DNA from: Leptospirillum sp. | GTDB taxonomy: Bacteria > Nitrospirota > Leptospirillia > Leptospirillales > Leptospirillaceae | Assembly (NCBI GenBank): GCA_027323445.1 | Contig: DAHWBS010000001.1 | Coordinates: forward strand, 66,115 to 113,052 | Direction: 5' to 3' | Length of the DNA: 46,938 nt | Part shown: piece after piece, positions 18,859 through 28,117 of the stretch | Position numbering within the stretch: position 1 is the stretch's first letter | How the letters are laid out: every line of letters begins with the position of its first letter | Program-made: the position numbers and the translations under genes | The notes under the pieces: generated by a model | What the model was told of the DNA's origin: nothing | Databases searched by the model: none | Seen by the model: only the letters and a program-made list of their open reading frames with translations

Positions 18859-19317
18859 ATGAAGCCTCATGATATTGATACACTTTTCTTGCAGTTGGCC
18901 GGTGCTCTTTCCAGAGGTTTGACTCCCGAAATTGTTTTCCGTTCATCAGGGGAGCCAAGGTGGCAGCCTATGACGGATATCTATGAAACTGAAGGAGAAG
19001 TTGTTATCAAGATCGAGCTTGCCGGTGTGCCCAAGGAGGAAATATCGATTGGTATGGATGGCAACCGGCTGTTGGTAAGGGGGGTGAGGAAAGACGAGTC
19101 AAAGAGTTATGCCCCTCAAAAGAAAAAGAATTATCTCCAGATGGAAATCAACTACGGAGAGTTTGAACGGGCATTTTTATTGCCGGAAGGTTTGGATCCG
19201 CAAAGTGTTCGGGCAGAGTATTCGCTTGGTTTTTTGAGAGTTATTGTGAAAAGGCGTCCGCCAAGACAGATTGTTACCGTTCATGTTACCGACGGGGAGG
19301 AATTGAAGAATGGTTGA
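18859..19317 (+). CDS. Hsp20-family small heat shock protein
   Basis: The 152-residue chaperone holds unfolding proteins without ATP. An alpha-crystallin domain spans about residues 33-135, with PMTDIYETEGEVVIKIELAG at its start, VPKEEISIGMDGNRLLVRG in the middle and the family motif ALPEG seen here as FLLPEGLDPQSVRAEYSLGFL. The tail is short, and no clear I-x-I anchor is seen, although QIVTV may serve. ATG 18859 is seven bases after AGGAG. The gene lies 19 bases after the ligase and overlaps lon by 8 bases, so chaperone and protease are translated together. That suits a protein-quality-control function. Confidence 0.93.
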   Translation: MKPHDIDTLFLQLAGALSRGLTPEIVFRSSGEPRWQPMTDIYETEGEVVIKIELAGVPKEEISIGMDGNRLLVRGVRKDESKSYAPQKKKNYLQMEINYGEFERAFLLPEGLDPQSVRAEYSLGFLRVIVKRRPPRQIVTVHVTDGEELKNG

Positions 19318-21730
19318 AGAGCAGGTTCGGACACCTGGTGAGTCTCCTTTGGTCATTTTGCAGGACTCGGTTGTTTTTCCTCACATACTGACCTCTCTTG
19401 CTTTTCACCACCCGATGGATCTTGCGGCTATCGATGAGGCGATGAATCGGGAGCCAAAGACTCTGGTTTGTGTTACGGCAAGAAGCTCCGGAAAAGGAGA
19501 AACAAACTCGCTTGAGTCTCTTTCTCCGGAGCCACCGGTTAAGCTTGAAGATCTCCATGCAGTGGGCACGATGGTTCTCATCCATAAACTTCTTCGTATC
19601 CCGGCAGGCGGTGTTGCGATCATGGTTCAGGGGATCAGGAGAATTAAAATTGACGAGATTATCCAGACGGATCCGGTCGTTCGGGTGAAGGTCCATCCGG
19701 AAACCGAGTCACCTGAGCGCTCTATGGAGACAGAAGCACTGATGCGGCTGATTCTGGGGCAGGTCAAGCAACTGGCAGAACTTGCTCCCTATCTCCCGGA
19801 TGAATTCGAGACAATGGCCCTGAATATTGATAATCCCCATCACCTTGCATACCTCGTCGTAACATTTTTGAAATTGCCTGTTGAGGATCGTCAAAAAATC
19901 CTGGAAATTGATTCAGCCGAAGCCAAATTGACGAATTTGTCGACGCATCTGGAGCGGGAGATAGAGCTTCTTGAACTCGGTGGCAAAATAAAGTCCAAAA
20001 TCCAGGACGATGTTCAGAAAAGCCAGCGGGACTTTTTTCTTCGGGAACAGGTTCGTGCCATCCAGAAAGAGCTTGGTGACGGGGAAGAGGGTGATGAAGA
20101 CATTGTTCGTTATCGGGAGAAAATTGCAAAAAGTCAGCTTCCTCCGGAGGTGTTGCGTGAAGTGAACAGGGAGCTTGACCGCTTGGTTCGTTTTGGAAAC
20201 GGCCAGTCTCAGGAGTCGGGCGTCATTCGCACATATCTTGATGTTGTACTGGATCTTCCATGGGCAAGGGGTGCCACTGACCTCTTTTCTATCGAAAAAG
20301 CCCAGAAAATTCTTGATGAAGACCATTACGGGATTGAAAAGGTGAAAGACCGGATCCTGGATGAACTGGCTGTTCACCTTCGAGCAAAAGGCAAGAACAG
20401 GGGACCTGTCCTGTGCTTTATCGGACCACCGGGTGTCGGCAAGACCACCTTGGGCCAGTCCATTGCCCGGGCCATGGGACGAGCATTTGTGAGGGTTTCC
20501 CTGGGAGGAGTGCGGGATGATTCGGAGATCAGGGGACATCGAAGGACTTATGTCGGTGCAATGCCCGGAAGAATCATCCAGGGAATGAGAAAAGCCGGAA
20601 CGCATAACCCTGTATTCATGCTGGACGAAATCGACAAGTTGGGGGCCGACCAGCGTGGAGATCCGGCATCAGCCCTTCTTGAGGTTCTCGACTCTTCCCA
20701 GAACAAGGACTTCAGGGATCATTATCTGGACCTTCCCTTTGACCTGTCCGAAGTTTTTTTTATTGCTACAGCGAATGTTTTTCAGACAATTCCTCCTCCG
20801 TTGCTCGACCGAATGGAAATTATCCGCCTTGCCGGGTACACATGGGAAGAGAAGAGACATATTGCAAGACAGTATCTCATTCCGAGGGTCATGAAAGAGC
20901 TTGGTATTGATCCTTTTGAGTTCCGTCTTGATGATCCGGCTCTGGTTCGCTTGATCCGGGAGTTTACCCGGGAAGCGGGGGTCAGGACCCTTGATCGAAA
21001 AATTGCCACTCTTCTTCGGAAGGTTGTACGGGTTCGATCTGAAATGTCGAGAAAACGCAAGGTGATCATCACTCCCAAATCTCTTTCTTCATATCTGGGA
21101 AATGAATATATTGAGCCAGAGCATCTTTTGGATAAGGTTTCCCCTGGAGTTGTGACCGGGTTGGCCTGGACTCCGAATGGCGGGGATGTCCTTTTTATTG
21201 AAACGCTTGCCATCGAGGGATCAAAGGGCTTTATCTTGACCGGCCATCTGGGGGATGTCATGAAGGAGTCGGCCAGAACGGCCTTTTCCGTTGTGCAATC
21301 CAGAATTTCAAGACTGGGAATCGAGCCGAACTTCTTTTCTAAAAATGAGATTCATGTTCATGTTCCAGGAGGTGCTATTCCGAAAGATGGTCCTTCTGCC
21401 GGAATCACGATTGCAGTAGCGATTGTATCGCTTGTGACCGGAACTCCTGTTTCCGAGACTCTTGCGATGACGGGAGAGATTGCCCTTTCGGGACGGGTTT
21501 TGCCGGTTGGAGGGGTCAAGGAGAAACTGATCGGTGCGCGGGAAGCGGGCATCAAGAAGGTTTTTATTCCCGAAAAAAACGCCAAAGATCTCCTGGAGAT
21601 TCCGGAAGAAGTGAAGAAAGATCTGACAATTGTTCTGGTCTCTCATATCGATGATATTTTTGATGAGTGTTTTTCAATTAAAAAACGGAAGAAGATGATT
21701 TTAGCTCCGGTTGGAAAGAAATCTCCTTGA
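19310..21730 (+). CDS. lon: ATP-dependent protease Lon
   Basis: Lon is a hexameric cytoplasmic protease that degrades damaged and regulatory proteins. The 806-residue chain has the full layout: an N-terminal substrate-binding domain (LVILQDSVVFPHIL), a helical region, the AAA+ domain with Walker A GPPGVGKTTLGQ and Walker B PVFMLDEIDKLG, and the C-terminal Ser-Lys protease. Catalytic Ser696 lies in PKDGPSAGITIA and Lys737 in VGGVKEKLIGAREAG. ATG 19310 overlaps the end of hsp20 by 8 bases, and nth starts within its stop codon. A separate Lon N-domain protein is encoded at 11455, so the genome has at least two proteins with this recognition fold. Confidence 0.97.
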   Translation: MVEEQVRTPGESPLVILQDSVVFPHILTSLAFHHPMDLAAIDEAMNREPKTLVCVTARSSGKGETNSLESLSPEPPVKLEDLHAVGTMVLIHKLLRIPAGGVAIMVQGIRRIKIDEIIQTDPVVRVKVHPETESPERSMETEALMRLILGQVKQLAELAPYLPDEFETMALNIDNPHHLAYLVVTFLKLPVEDRQKILEIDSAEAKLTNLSTHLEREIELLELGGKIKSKIQDDVQKSQRDFFLREQVRAIQKELGDGEEGDEDIVRYREKIAKSQLPPEVLREVNRELDRLVRFGNGQSQESGVIRTYLDVVLDLPWARGATDLFSIEKAQKILDEDHYGIEKVKDRILDELAVHLRAKGKNRGPVLCFIGPPGVGKTTLGQSIARAMGRAFVRVSLGGVRDDSEIRGHRRTYVGAMPGRIIQGMRKAGTHNPVFMLDEIDKLGADQRGDPASALLEVLDSSQNKDFRDHYLDLPFDLSEVFFIATANVFQTIPPPLLDRMEIIRLAGYTWEEKRHIARQYLIPRVMKELGIDPFEFRLDDPALVRLIREFTREAGVRTLDRKIATLLRKVVRVRSEMSRKRKVIITPKSLSSYLGNEYIEPEHLLDKVSPGVVTGLAWTPNGGDVLFIETLAIEGSKGFILTGHLGDVMKESARTAFSVVQSRISRLGIEPNFFSKNEIHVHVPGGAIPKDGPSAGITIAVAIVSLVTGTPVSETLAMTGEIALSGRVLPVGGVKEKLIGAREAGIKKVFIPEKNAKDLLEIPEEVKKDLTIVLVSHIDDIFDECFSIKKRKKMILAPVGKKSP

Positions 21731-22365
21731 GCGCAGAGTCTCCTTTCCGTATTGAGGAGATCTTTTCAAGACTGAAAGTCTCGATCCCTCATCCGGCCAT
21801 GGAGCTTGATTTTCATTCACCATTTGAGCTTTTGGTTGCGACCGTTTTGTCTGCCCAATCAACGGATAAAACGATCAATACCATTACGCCTGCACTTTTC
21901 CGAAGGTTTCCTGATCCGATCTCGATGGAGAAGGCATCTGTTCCCGAACTGGAAGAGCTTATTCGTTCTGCCGGTTTTTTTCATAGAAAATCCCTGCAAC
22001 TGATTGGTCTTTCTCATGAAATTGTCGAACGCTTTCGGGGAAATGTTCCTGCTACAATGGCTGATCTGATCCAGTTGCCAGGCGTTGGCAGAAAAACGGC
22101 AAGTGTTGTTTTGGCTCATGGATTTCACGTTCCCGCAATTGCGGTTGATACTCATGTCACCAGAGTGTCCAGAAAGCTTGGGCTCACAAAATCCGTCGAT
22201 CCAGAAGACATTGAGTCCGATCTGTGCCGGATTATCCCGAGGGAGGACTGGATTGTTTCGGGAGGTCGTCTTCTTTTGCACGGGCGATATGTTTGTGTTG
22301 CAAAAAAACCGCTCTGCCCATCATGTGTTCTGTCAGATTTGTGTCCTTCAAAAAATTCGCTCTAG
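21727..22365 (+). CDS. nth: Endonuclease III (DNA glycosylase/AP lyase)
   Basis: The enzyme removes oxidised pyrimidines and cuts the abasic site. At 212 residues it has the usual length. The helix-hairpin-helix LPGVGRKTASVVL contains the catalytic Lys, and AVDTHVTRVSRKLGL the catalytic Asp. The C-terminal 4Fe-4S cluster loop is complete: Cys-x6-Cys-x2-Cys-x5-Cys in CVAKKPLCPSCVLSDLCPS. The TTG start overlaps the lon stop (TTGA), so translation is coupled. It closes the ligase-hsp20-lon-nth operon; together with the ligase it would complete the excision and sealing ends of base-excision repair. Confidence 0.96.
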   Translation: MSAESPFRIEEIFSRLKVSIPHPAMELDFHSPFELLVATVLSAQSTDKTINTITPALFRRFPDPISMEKASVPELEELIRSAGFFHRKSLQLIGLSHEIVERFRGNVPATMADLIQLPGVGRKTASVVLAHGFHVPAIAVDTHVTRVSRKLGLTKSVDPEDIESDLCRIIPREDWIVSGGRLLLHGRYVCVAKKPLCPSCVLSDLCPSKNSL

Positions 22366-22400
22366 AAGACTTTTTGCGTTGAGTTCTTGAAGGCAATTCT

Positions 22401-24428
22401 TCAGGATATTCTGGGAATAATCTTATATTCTTCAGCTATATGGAGTGTGTTGAGAAAAGCCGCATGGCTCCAGGCCAGTGGAGAAACGGAGATCGGCTCA
22501 CCATTCAGGGCATTGAGCTGCTCTGCCATCACTCCGGACGGAAGGGCTTTTTCCATTGTCCATGTGAGAAGCTCCCTGGTTTTGGAAATCGCATCGATAT
22601 CTCCGGTGCTTCCAATTGCGGCATATCCTTGAGCCATCCAGAGAGTACTGATAAACCATGGATTCCCGTGAATATCAGCATTTTTGGATTCTTGGGACAG
22701 ATAGTAGGGATCATTTTTATATCGAGTATAGCCACCAATTCCTGTATTGATCTTGAGTTCCGTTTCCTGTCTTTTTAGGAGATTCTGGAGCTGTTCCCTG
22801 TCGGATTTGCTGGCAGGGTCAAGAAATCCGGTTTCAACAAGTACGAGCGAACTGATATCCGGTGTCGGGTCTTTGTTTAAGACTACTCCGTCAAGGATTT
22901 CGACTCCACGATAAAAATATCCCTCATCCTGGTTCCAGAGGTGTTTCTGGATCCCTTCCCTGATTTCATCGGCTGCTTTCAGAAAAGATCTGGCAAGGAC
23001 ATTTTCTCCGAATGAATCCGAAAAATAGGCAGCGCTTTCAAGCCCTGCCCATGTCAGGGCGGCGGTGTGCAGGAATGTTCCATGTCGCTCTTCCCAAAGA
23101 TCATAGGATGGAAGGGGAAGTCCCGTTCCCGGATCGCGGTAGTCCCTTAGGAAAAGACCGGCAGGTTTAATCATTTTTTTATACAGCGGGGTAATGAGAT
23201 CGAAATCCCTGTCGATCTGGAATTGCATCCTGAGAGCCCAAAGGACGTAGCCCGTTTCATCTTCCTGTATGGGAAGCTGGATCTTTCCGTCCCGAATCCA
23301 GGGGAGCCAGGAGGAAGCCGGAGTTCCATCCATATTATATTTATGGAGAAAGTAGCCTTCCGGTTGAATGATCTCTCCGGAAAACTCAAAAAATCTTCTC
23401 CCCAGCCCATGGTGTCCTGAGCGGGAAAGGGCCAATGCAACATTGGCCCCGTCTCGTGGCCAAAGGTAGGCATAGCTGTCCCTGGCGAGTTCAAGGCTGT
23501 CAGAGTCAATGGCAGCTGCACTGGCTCCATTTTTTGAAAGATGTGTTCGAAGGATCAGAAGGTTGGTCTTTTTCCTGTCGCGAAGTTTTTTGAGGAAGAG
23601 GTCCTCTTCCGGGGGAGGGTCTTGCGAGAGATTTTTTTTTGAGCACTTTTCAGGATTGGTCCAGAAATTCCAGTAATGGGAGGTTCGTTCAAGAAACTGG
23701 TCCGGATGGCGATCCAGAATAGCCTGATTGATCGATCTCGTCTCCAAAAGGCTTGTTGCTGCGATCATCCAGAAGTACAGGATTTTGGTTTGTCCGGGCA
23801 AAAGATCCAGAGATGTTGAAAAAGCGGAATCAACTGAGCCCTGTGCAATGGGATTTTGAGACAGGATGCCATCTTCGGCATCCCGCCATGTTCCTTCACT
23901 GCCTTCCATTTCCTTTCGACCGGTCGCATATGTCTGTATTCCCGGACCATGATCGGGATGCATCAGGCCGAAGCTGAAATACCGGTCTCGTTTATAATGG
24001 ATGAGGATCTTCAGGGCAGGATCAAAAAAGGCTGTATCTCCAACCTCATTTCCTCCGATATGAAAATCAGGGCAAAAAAATGTCCGGATTTCCCGGCTGG
24101 TGGTTCCAGTATTGGTAATATGAATTTTTCTGATCCACAGATTTTCATAGAAATCGATTGCATCGCGGGATACGAATGAAATATTCCGGGCCGTATTTTT
24201 GCCTTCCACCAATGTGACAAGAGACCCTGTTTCATAGGACATCTTCAAGTCCCAAGTTGATCGTGAAACCCAGTCCATTCTCCCATCGGAAAAAATTCCA
24301 AATCGAAGTGGGTGTCCTCCTGTTTGATTTTCAAGTCCCGCAAAAGGATAAGTAATCTCTCTCATCTGGTAGTCCAAGTCAAAAGAGAGAAACAGGCATC
24401 CATTGGATAACGGTAAATCCCTTGCCAT
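22401..24428 (-). CDS. Glycoside hydrolase family 15 (glucoamylase/trehalase-like), copy A
   Basis: The 675-residue protein is a GH15 inverting exo-alpha-glucosidase that releases glucose from alpha-glucans or alpha-glucosides. The N-terminal beta-sandwich (FPFAGLEN-type opening; here YPFAGLENQTGGHPLRFG) precedes an (alpha/alpha)6 barrel. Barrel motifs include YLWPRDGANVALALSRSG, PSYDLWEERHGTF (catalytic acid Glu) and MAEQLNALNGEPISVSPLAWSHA (catalytic base in the AEQ motif). No signal peptide is seen, so it probably acts in the cytoplasm, for example on glycogen, maltodextrin or trehalose. It lies 10 bases after hisS in the same direction. A paralogue sits on the other side of hisS (25975). 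The exact substrate is not deducible. Confidence 0.88.
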   Translation of the reverse strand: MARDLPLSNGCLFLSFDLDYQMREITYPFAGLENQTGGHPLRFGIFSDGRMDWVSRSTWDLKMSYETGSLVTLVEGKNTARNISFVSRDAIDFYENLWIRKIHITNTGTTSREIRTFFCPDFHIGGNEVGDTAFFDPALKILIHYKRDRYFSFGLMHPDHGPGIQTYATGRKEMEGSEGTWRDAEDGILSQNPIAQGSVDSAFSTSLDLLPGQTKILYFWMIAATSLLETRSINQAILDRHPDQFLERTSHYWNFWTNPEKCSKKNLSQDPPPEEDLFLKKLRDRKKTNLLILRTHLSKNGASAAAIDSDSLELARDSYAYLWPRDGANVALALSRSGHHGLGRRFFEFSGEIIQPEGYFLHKYNMDGTPASSWLPWIRDGKIQLPIQEDETGYVLWALRMQFQIDRDFDLITPLYKKMIKPAGLFLRDYRDPGTGLPLPSYDLWEERHGTFLHTAALTWAGLESAAYFSDSFGENVLARSFLKAADEIREGIQKHLWNQDEGYFYRGVEILDGVVLNKDPTPDISSLVLVETGFLDPASKSDREQLQNLLKRQETELKINTGIGGYTRYKNDPYYLSQESKNADIHGNPWFISTLWMAQGYAAIGSTGDIDAISKTRELLTWTMEKALPSGVMAEQLNALNGEPISVSPLAWSHAAFLNTLHIAEEYKIIPRIS

Positions 24429-24438
24429 TAGCTTTCTC

Positions 24439-25734
24439 CTAGGAGATCGGTGAGACCTTCTTCAGATCCCTGACAGAGCGGATATGGTCGATAAGGCTTG
24501 TCAGCGGGAAAAGAGGAAATGGTATTTGTTCGCTTGTAAGAAGGTCTTTGACGACGAGTTCCTTCTTTGCAATTTCGTCCTCTCCGATAATCAGCAGAAA
24601 GCGGGATCCATCTCTTTCCGCCTGTTTGAATCCCTGCTTTATTTTTGTTGCGCCAAAAATGCCGGTGGCAGAAAGTCCTGCACTCCTGAGGTCCCGGAGG
24701 AGGCTTTGCGCCAGAGGGACGGCCAAGTCACCAAGAGGAATAATAGAGATGTCCTGAGAGTAATCTGGAGGGAGTGGTAATGTCCCCGCTTTTTCCGCGA
24801 GAAGAGAGAGTCGCTCCATTCCTATGGCAAAACCTGCTCCAGGAACATCCGGTCCTTCAAGTTGTCCGATGAGACCATCATATTGGCCCCCTGCGGCCCA
24901 GGTCGACTGGGATCCCAATGCATCGGACACAAATTCAAAGGTTGTCTCCGTATAGTAGTCCAGCCCCCGGACCAGACGGGGGTTAACTGTGAATGGAATG
25001 GACAGGTTTCTGAGCCCCGAGCAAACCGTTTCATGATGAATCCTGGATGTTTCACAAAGAAAATCTATGATAGAGGGCGCTTTTTCAATGATCGGCTGAC
25101 AGTCCGGGACTTTGCAGTCAAGGACCCGTAGCGGGTTTGTTGCAGTGCGCTTTTGGCATGTTACACAAAGCCCTGACTGGTGGGCTTCAAGATATTCGAC
25201 GAGGGCTTCCCGGAAAACAGGCCGGCATCGGGCACACCCCATGTTATTGATAAACAATGTTGTGCCCGGAAGGTTCAGTTTTTGGGAAATGGAGTCAATG
25301 ACGACAAGAAGGTCAATGTTGTCCTGTGGAGTGATCGCACCCAATATTTCGGCTCCGATCTGGTGGAACTGTCTCAATCGGCCTGCTTGTGGTCTTTCAT
25401 GGCGGAACATTGGTCCCTGATAGGACAGCCGGGTGATTCGGGCGGGTTCGATCAGGTGATGCTGTATGGCCAGGCGGAGAAGGGATGCTGTTCCTTCAGG
25501 TCTTAGTGCAAAGCGTTCCCCCCCCTTGTCTTCAAAAAGATACATCTCTTTTTCGACGATATCGGTTTCAAGTCCGATGGATCTTGTAAAAAGAGCCGAC
25601 AATTCAAAAATGGGAAGCCCCACCTTTTTAAATCCCGCTTTCTGGAGATGCTCTTCAGCAACGGACAAAAGTGCCAGAAACCGGTCTTCCTCCGGTGGGA
25701 TCCGGTCCTTGATACCTCGGGGAGCATGAATCAC
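24439..25734 (-). CDS. hisS: Histidyl-tRNA synthetase
   Basis: The class IIa enzyme charges tRNA-His. The 431-residue protein shows motif 1/2 features FALRPEGTASLLR, GPMFRHERPQAGRLRQFHQIG, the HisA-type loop LVRGLDYYTETTFEF, and motif 3 GFAIGMERLSLL. A C-terminal anticodon-binding domain follows (LRSAGLSATGIFG). A Cys-x2-Cys pair in CVTCQKR with nearby GCARC suggests a small metal-binding insertion, as known in several bacterial HisRS. GTG 25734 has GGGAG seven bases upstream. It is followed closely by GH15 copy A. Confidence 0.96.
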   Translation of the reverse strand: MIHAPRGIKDRIPPEEDRFLALLSVAEEHLQKAGFKKVGLPIFELSALFTRSIGLETDIVEKEMYLFEDKGGERFALRPEGTASLLRLAIQHHLIEPARITRLSYQGPMFRHERPQAGRLRQFHQIGAEILGAITPQDNIDLLVVIDSISQKLNLPGTTLFINNMGCARCRPVFREALVEYLEAHQSGLCVTCQKRTATNPLRVLDCKVPDCQPIIEKAPSIIDFLCETSRIHHETVCSGLRNLSIPFTVNPRLVRGLDYYTETTFEFVSDALGSQSTWAAGGQYDGLIGQLEGPDVPGAGFAIGMERLSLLAEKAGTLPLPPDYSQDISIIPLGDLAVPLAQSLLRDLRSAGLSATGIFGATKIKQGFKQAERDGSRFLLIIGEDEIAKKELVVKDLLTSEQIPFPLFPLTSLIDHIRSVRDLKKVSPIS

Positions 25735-25974
25735 GTGTGACTCCCTGTTCTGTCTGTGCTGGACTTTGGTCGTTCCATTTTTTAGTCTCCGGAAAGAAAA
25801 ATTGTTGGATTTTATAGATATGTCGGGTCAGTTGCGATTTTAGAAGTCGGCTAAAAGTGTATACTACATTGTCCCATGGACTGGCATCAAGAATCCCGGG
25901 GAATCTGCTCAGTGACCACGGACTTGTCTGTCATTAAGGTTTTTGGAGATCGCTACTAAATGAGGGGCGCTTGA

Positions 25975-27960
25975 ATGTCACGATTCTTGCCGGTCGCAAA
26001 TGGCCGTCTTTTTGTTTCCTTTGATGAATCCCATCTGGTATCAGAGTTAACGTGGCCTTATATTGGACTTGAAAACCATGTCGGAGGGAATTGTTTCCGG
26101 TTTGGTCTTTTCTTGTCCGGGAAATTTGTCTGGGTGAATGCCTCCCATATCCGGAAACGCCGGTATCAACCGGAGGTGATGGTTTCGGAAGTTTTTCTTT
26201 TTTTTCCTGAACTGGGAGGTCTTGAATGTGTTTTGACCGATTGGGTGGACCTCGATATTGACGTGCATTTTCGCCGGATAGAATTGACCCATTCTCCAGA
26301 CCCCAATGAAACGGTGACCTTCTTTTTTCACCAGAACTTTTCCATCAGTCATCAGGATATTGGTGATACCGCCATGTATCTTCCTCTTCAGGAAGCGCTC
26401 CTTCATTACAAGGATCAACGCTACTTCCTGGTGGGTGCCTTGATCGAAGGTCCGGCAAGAACTGTTGAGAACGCGATGTTCGAGTATGCCTGCGGATCAC
26501 GTCATGGCAACAGGGAAGGGACATGGCGTGATGCTGAAGATGGAAGTCTTGGAGGAAATCCGATTGCTCAGGGTACGGTCGATTCTGTTTTTTCGGTGGC
26601 GTTGAAGCCGGAAAAGCAAAGTAGTCCTTTTTCCGTTTTGACAATATGCGGAACCAGCCAGAATGAGGTGTTGTCAACTTATGCAAAGGTCAAGCGCAAA
26701 ACCCCGGAGAGGTCTCTTTCCCAGACTTCAGGCTTCTGGAAACTCTGGATTCGCTCTCACCCGCTGACTTCTCAGTCAATTCCTCCGGAATGGATCCGCC
26801 TCTATGAGACAAGTTTGCTATTGATCCGGACTCATATGGGTAAAAGCGGATCAATTGTTGCTGCCATTGATTCTGTTTCATTGAACTATTCCAGAGATAC
26901 TTATTCTTATTTGTGGCCACGAGATGGGGCACTGATTGCCCATGCACTGGACAGGGCTGGTCTGGGTGACTTGTCCAGACGATTTTATGAGCTACTGCCC
27001 TCACTGATTTGTGAGGAAGGTTTCTTGGCTCACAAATACCACCCGAATTTGTCGATCGGCTCCTCATGGCACCCTTCCGGTGTGGCTGGATCTCCTGCAT
27101 ATCCCATTCAGGAAGATGAAACAGCGCTTTGTATATGGGCCCTATGGGAACATTTCAAAAAATACCGGGACCTTGATTCCATTCGTCCCATTTTTCAGGG
27201 GTTTGTTTTACCGGGTGCAAGATTCATGGCAAAGTTCAGGGATCCGGCCACAGGATTGCCCCTTCCTTCGTATGACCTCTGGGAGGAAAGGGCGGGAGTG
27301 TCGACCCATACCGCGGCCACTGTTTATGGGGGACTGAAAGCTGCAGCAAGCTTTTCGACAGGGTTCGGTGATCCATCCGAGGCCCGGTATTTTGAGCAGG
27401 CCGCAAGAGAGGTGAAGGAAGGAATTCTCAGGCACCTCTTCAATGAGTCAACGGGATGTTTCTACAGGGGGCTGATTCTGGAAAAAAATGGTGAAAGTTT
27501 TCCTGATCCCACTCCTGATGCAAGTATGTATGCCCTTTTTGAGTATGGTGTTCTACCCATTCAGGACTTCCGTCTTATCCGGACGATGGACTGGCTCTTC
27601 CAGTCGCTTTGGACCACTGGGTCGATTGGCGGAGTGGCCAGATACAGTAACGATCACTACTATAGGAGCGGAGAGCACCAGCCTTCGAACCCGTGGGTGA
27701 TTTCAACTTTATGGATGGCTCGCTGGTTTATGAAGACGACTCATTCACCCCTTGAGTCGCCCCAGGTGATGAGCCTTCTGTCCTGGGTGGTGGAACGGGC
27801 AGGAGGAAGCGGTATGCTTCCAGAACAGGTTGATCCTGTGACAGGAGATCGTTTGTCAGTCTCTCCCTTGGTCTGGAGTCATGCGGAGTGGGTGCTGACC
27901 CTGACTGAACTGGACTCTCTTTCCCAGGTTGGGCCACACCCATGGGAGGAAAATCTGTGA
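25975..27960 (+). CDS. Glycoside hydrolase family 15 (glucoamylase/trehalase-like), copy B
   Basis: The 661-residue protein is a paralogue of the GH15 enzyme at 22401. It has the same opening (LPVANGRLFVSF against LPLSNGCLFLSF), the same beta-sandwich block (WPYIGLENHVGGNCFRFG), and the same barrel motifs YLWPRDGALIAHALDRAG, PSYDLWEERAGVSTHTA (catalytic acid) and LPEQVDPVTGDRLSVSPLVW (catalytic base). No signal peptide is seen. The two copies are clearly diverged in sequence, so they may have different substrates or chain-length preference. It is divergent from hisS across a 240-base gap that contains a possible -10 box TATACT (25860-25865) but no clear -35. Confidence 0.88.
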   Translation: MSRFLPVANGRLFVSFDESHLVSELTWPYIGLENHVGGNCFRFGLFLSGKFVWVNASHIRKRRYQPEVMVSEVFLFFPELGGLECVLTDWVDLDIDVHFRRIELTHSPDPNETVTFFFHQNFSISHQDIGDTAMYLPLQEALLHYKDQRYFLVGALIEGPARTVENAMFEYACGSRHGNREGTWRDAEDGSLGGNPIAQGTVDSVFSVALKPEKQSSPFSVLTICGTSQNEVLSTYAKVKRKTPERSLSQTSGFWKLWIRSHPLTSQSIPPEWIRLYETSLLLIRTHMGKSGSIVAAIDSVSLNYSRDTYSYLWPRDGALIAHALDRAGLGDLSRRFYELLPSLICEEGFLAHKYHPNLSIGSSWHPSGVAGSPAYPIQEDETALCIWALWEHFKKYRDLDSIRPIFQGFVLPGARFMAKFRDPATGLPLPSYDLWEERAGVSTHTAATVYGGLKAAASFSTGFGDPSEARYFEQAAREVKEGILRHLFNESTGCFYRGLILEKNGESFPDPTPDASMYALFEYGVLPIQDFRLIRTMDWLFQSLWTTGSIGGVARYSNDHYYRSGEHQPSNPWVISTLWMARWFMKTTHSPLESPQVMSLLSWVVERAGGSGMLPEQVDPVTGDRLSVSPLVWSHAEWVLTLTELDSLSQVGPHPWEENL

Positions 27961-28059
27961 AATGGTACCACAATCACTCCGGGGAGAATCATGAGCCCTT
28001 CCTGCTTGCTTCCAGAAGAACCTGCCTGTCAGGGTTTGTCTTTTTTGATGGCCGGTTCG

Positions 28060-28088
28060 TTGAACCCCGCAAGACCCTCTGATATGAT
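28060..28088 (+). promoter_or_regulatory. Sigma-70 promoter of lepA-lepB
   Basis: TTGAAC (28060-28065, 4/6 -35) is followed after 17 bases by TATGAT (28083-28088, 5/6 -10). It lies 30 bases before the lepA TTG start, and its GGAGG is in the short leader. Confidence 0.6.
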
Positions 28089-28117
28089 ACCCGGATCACT
28101 GCTTATGGAGGAATATA

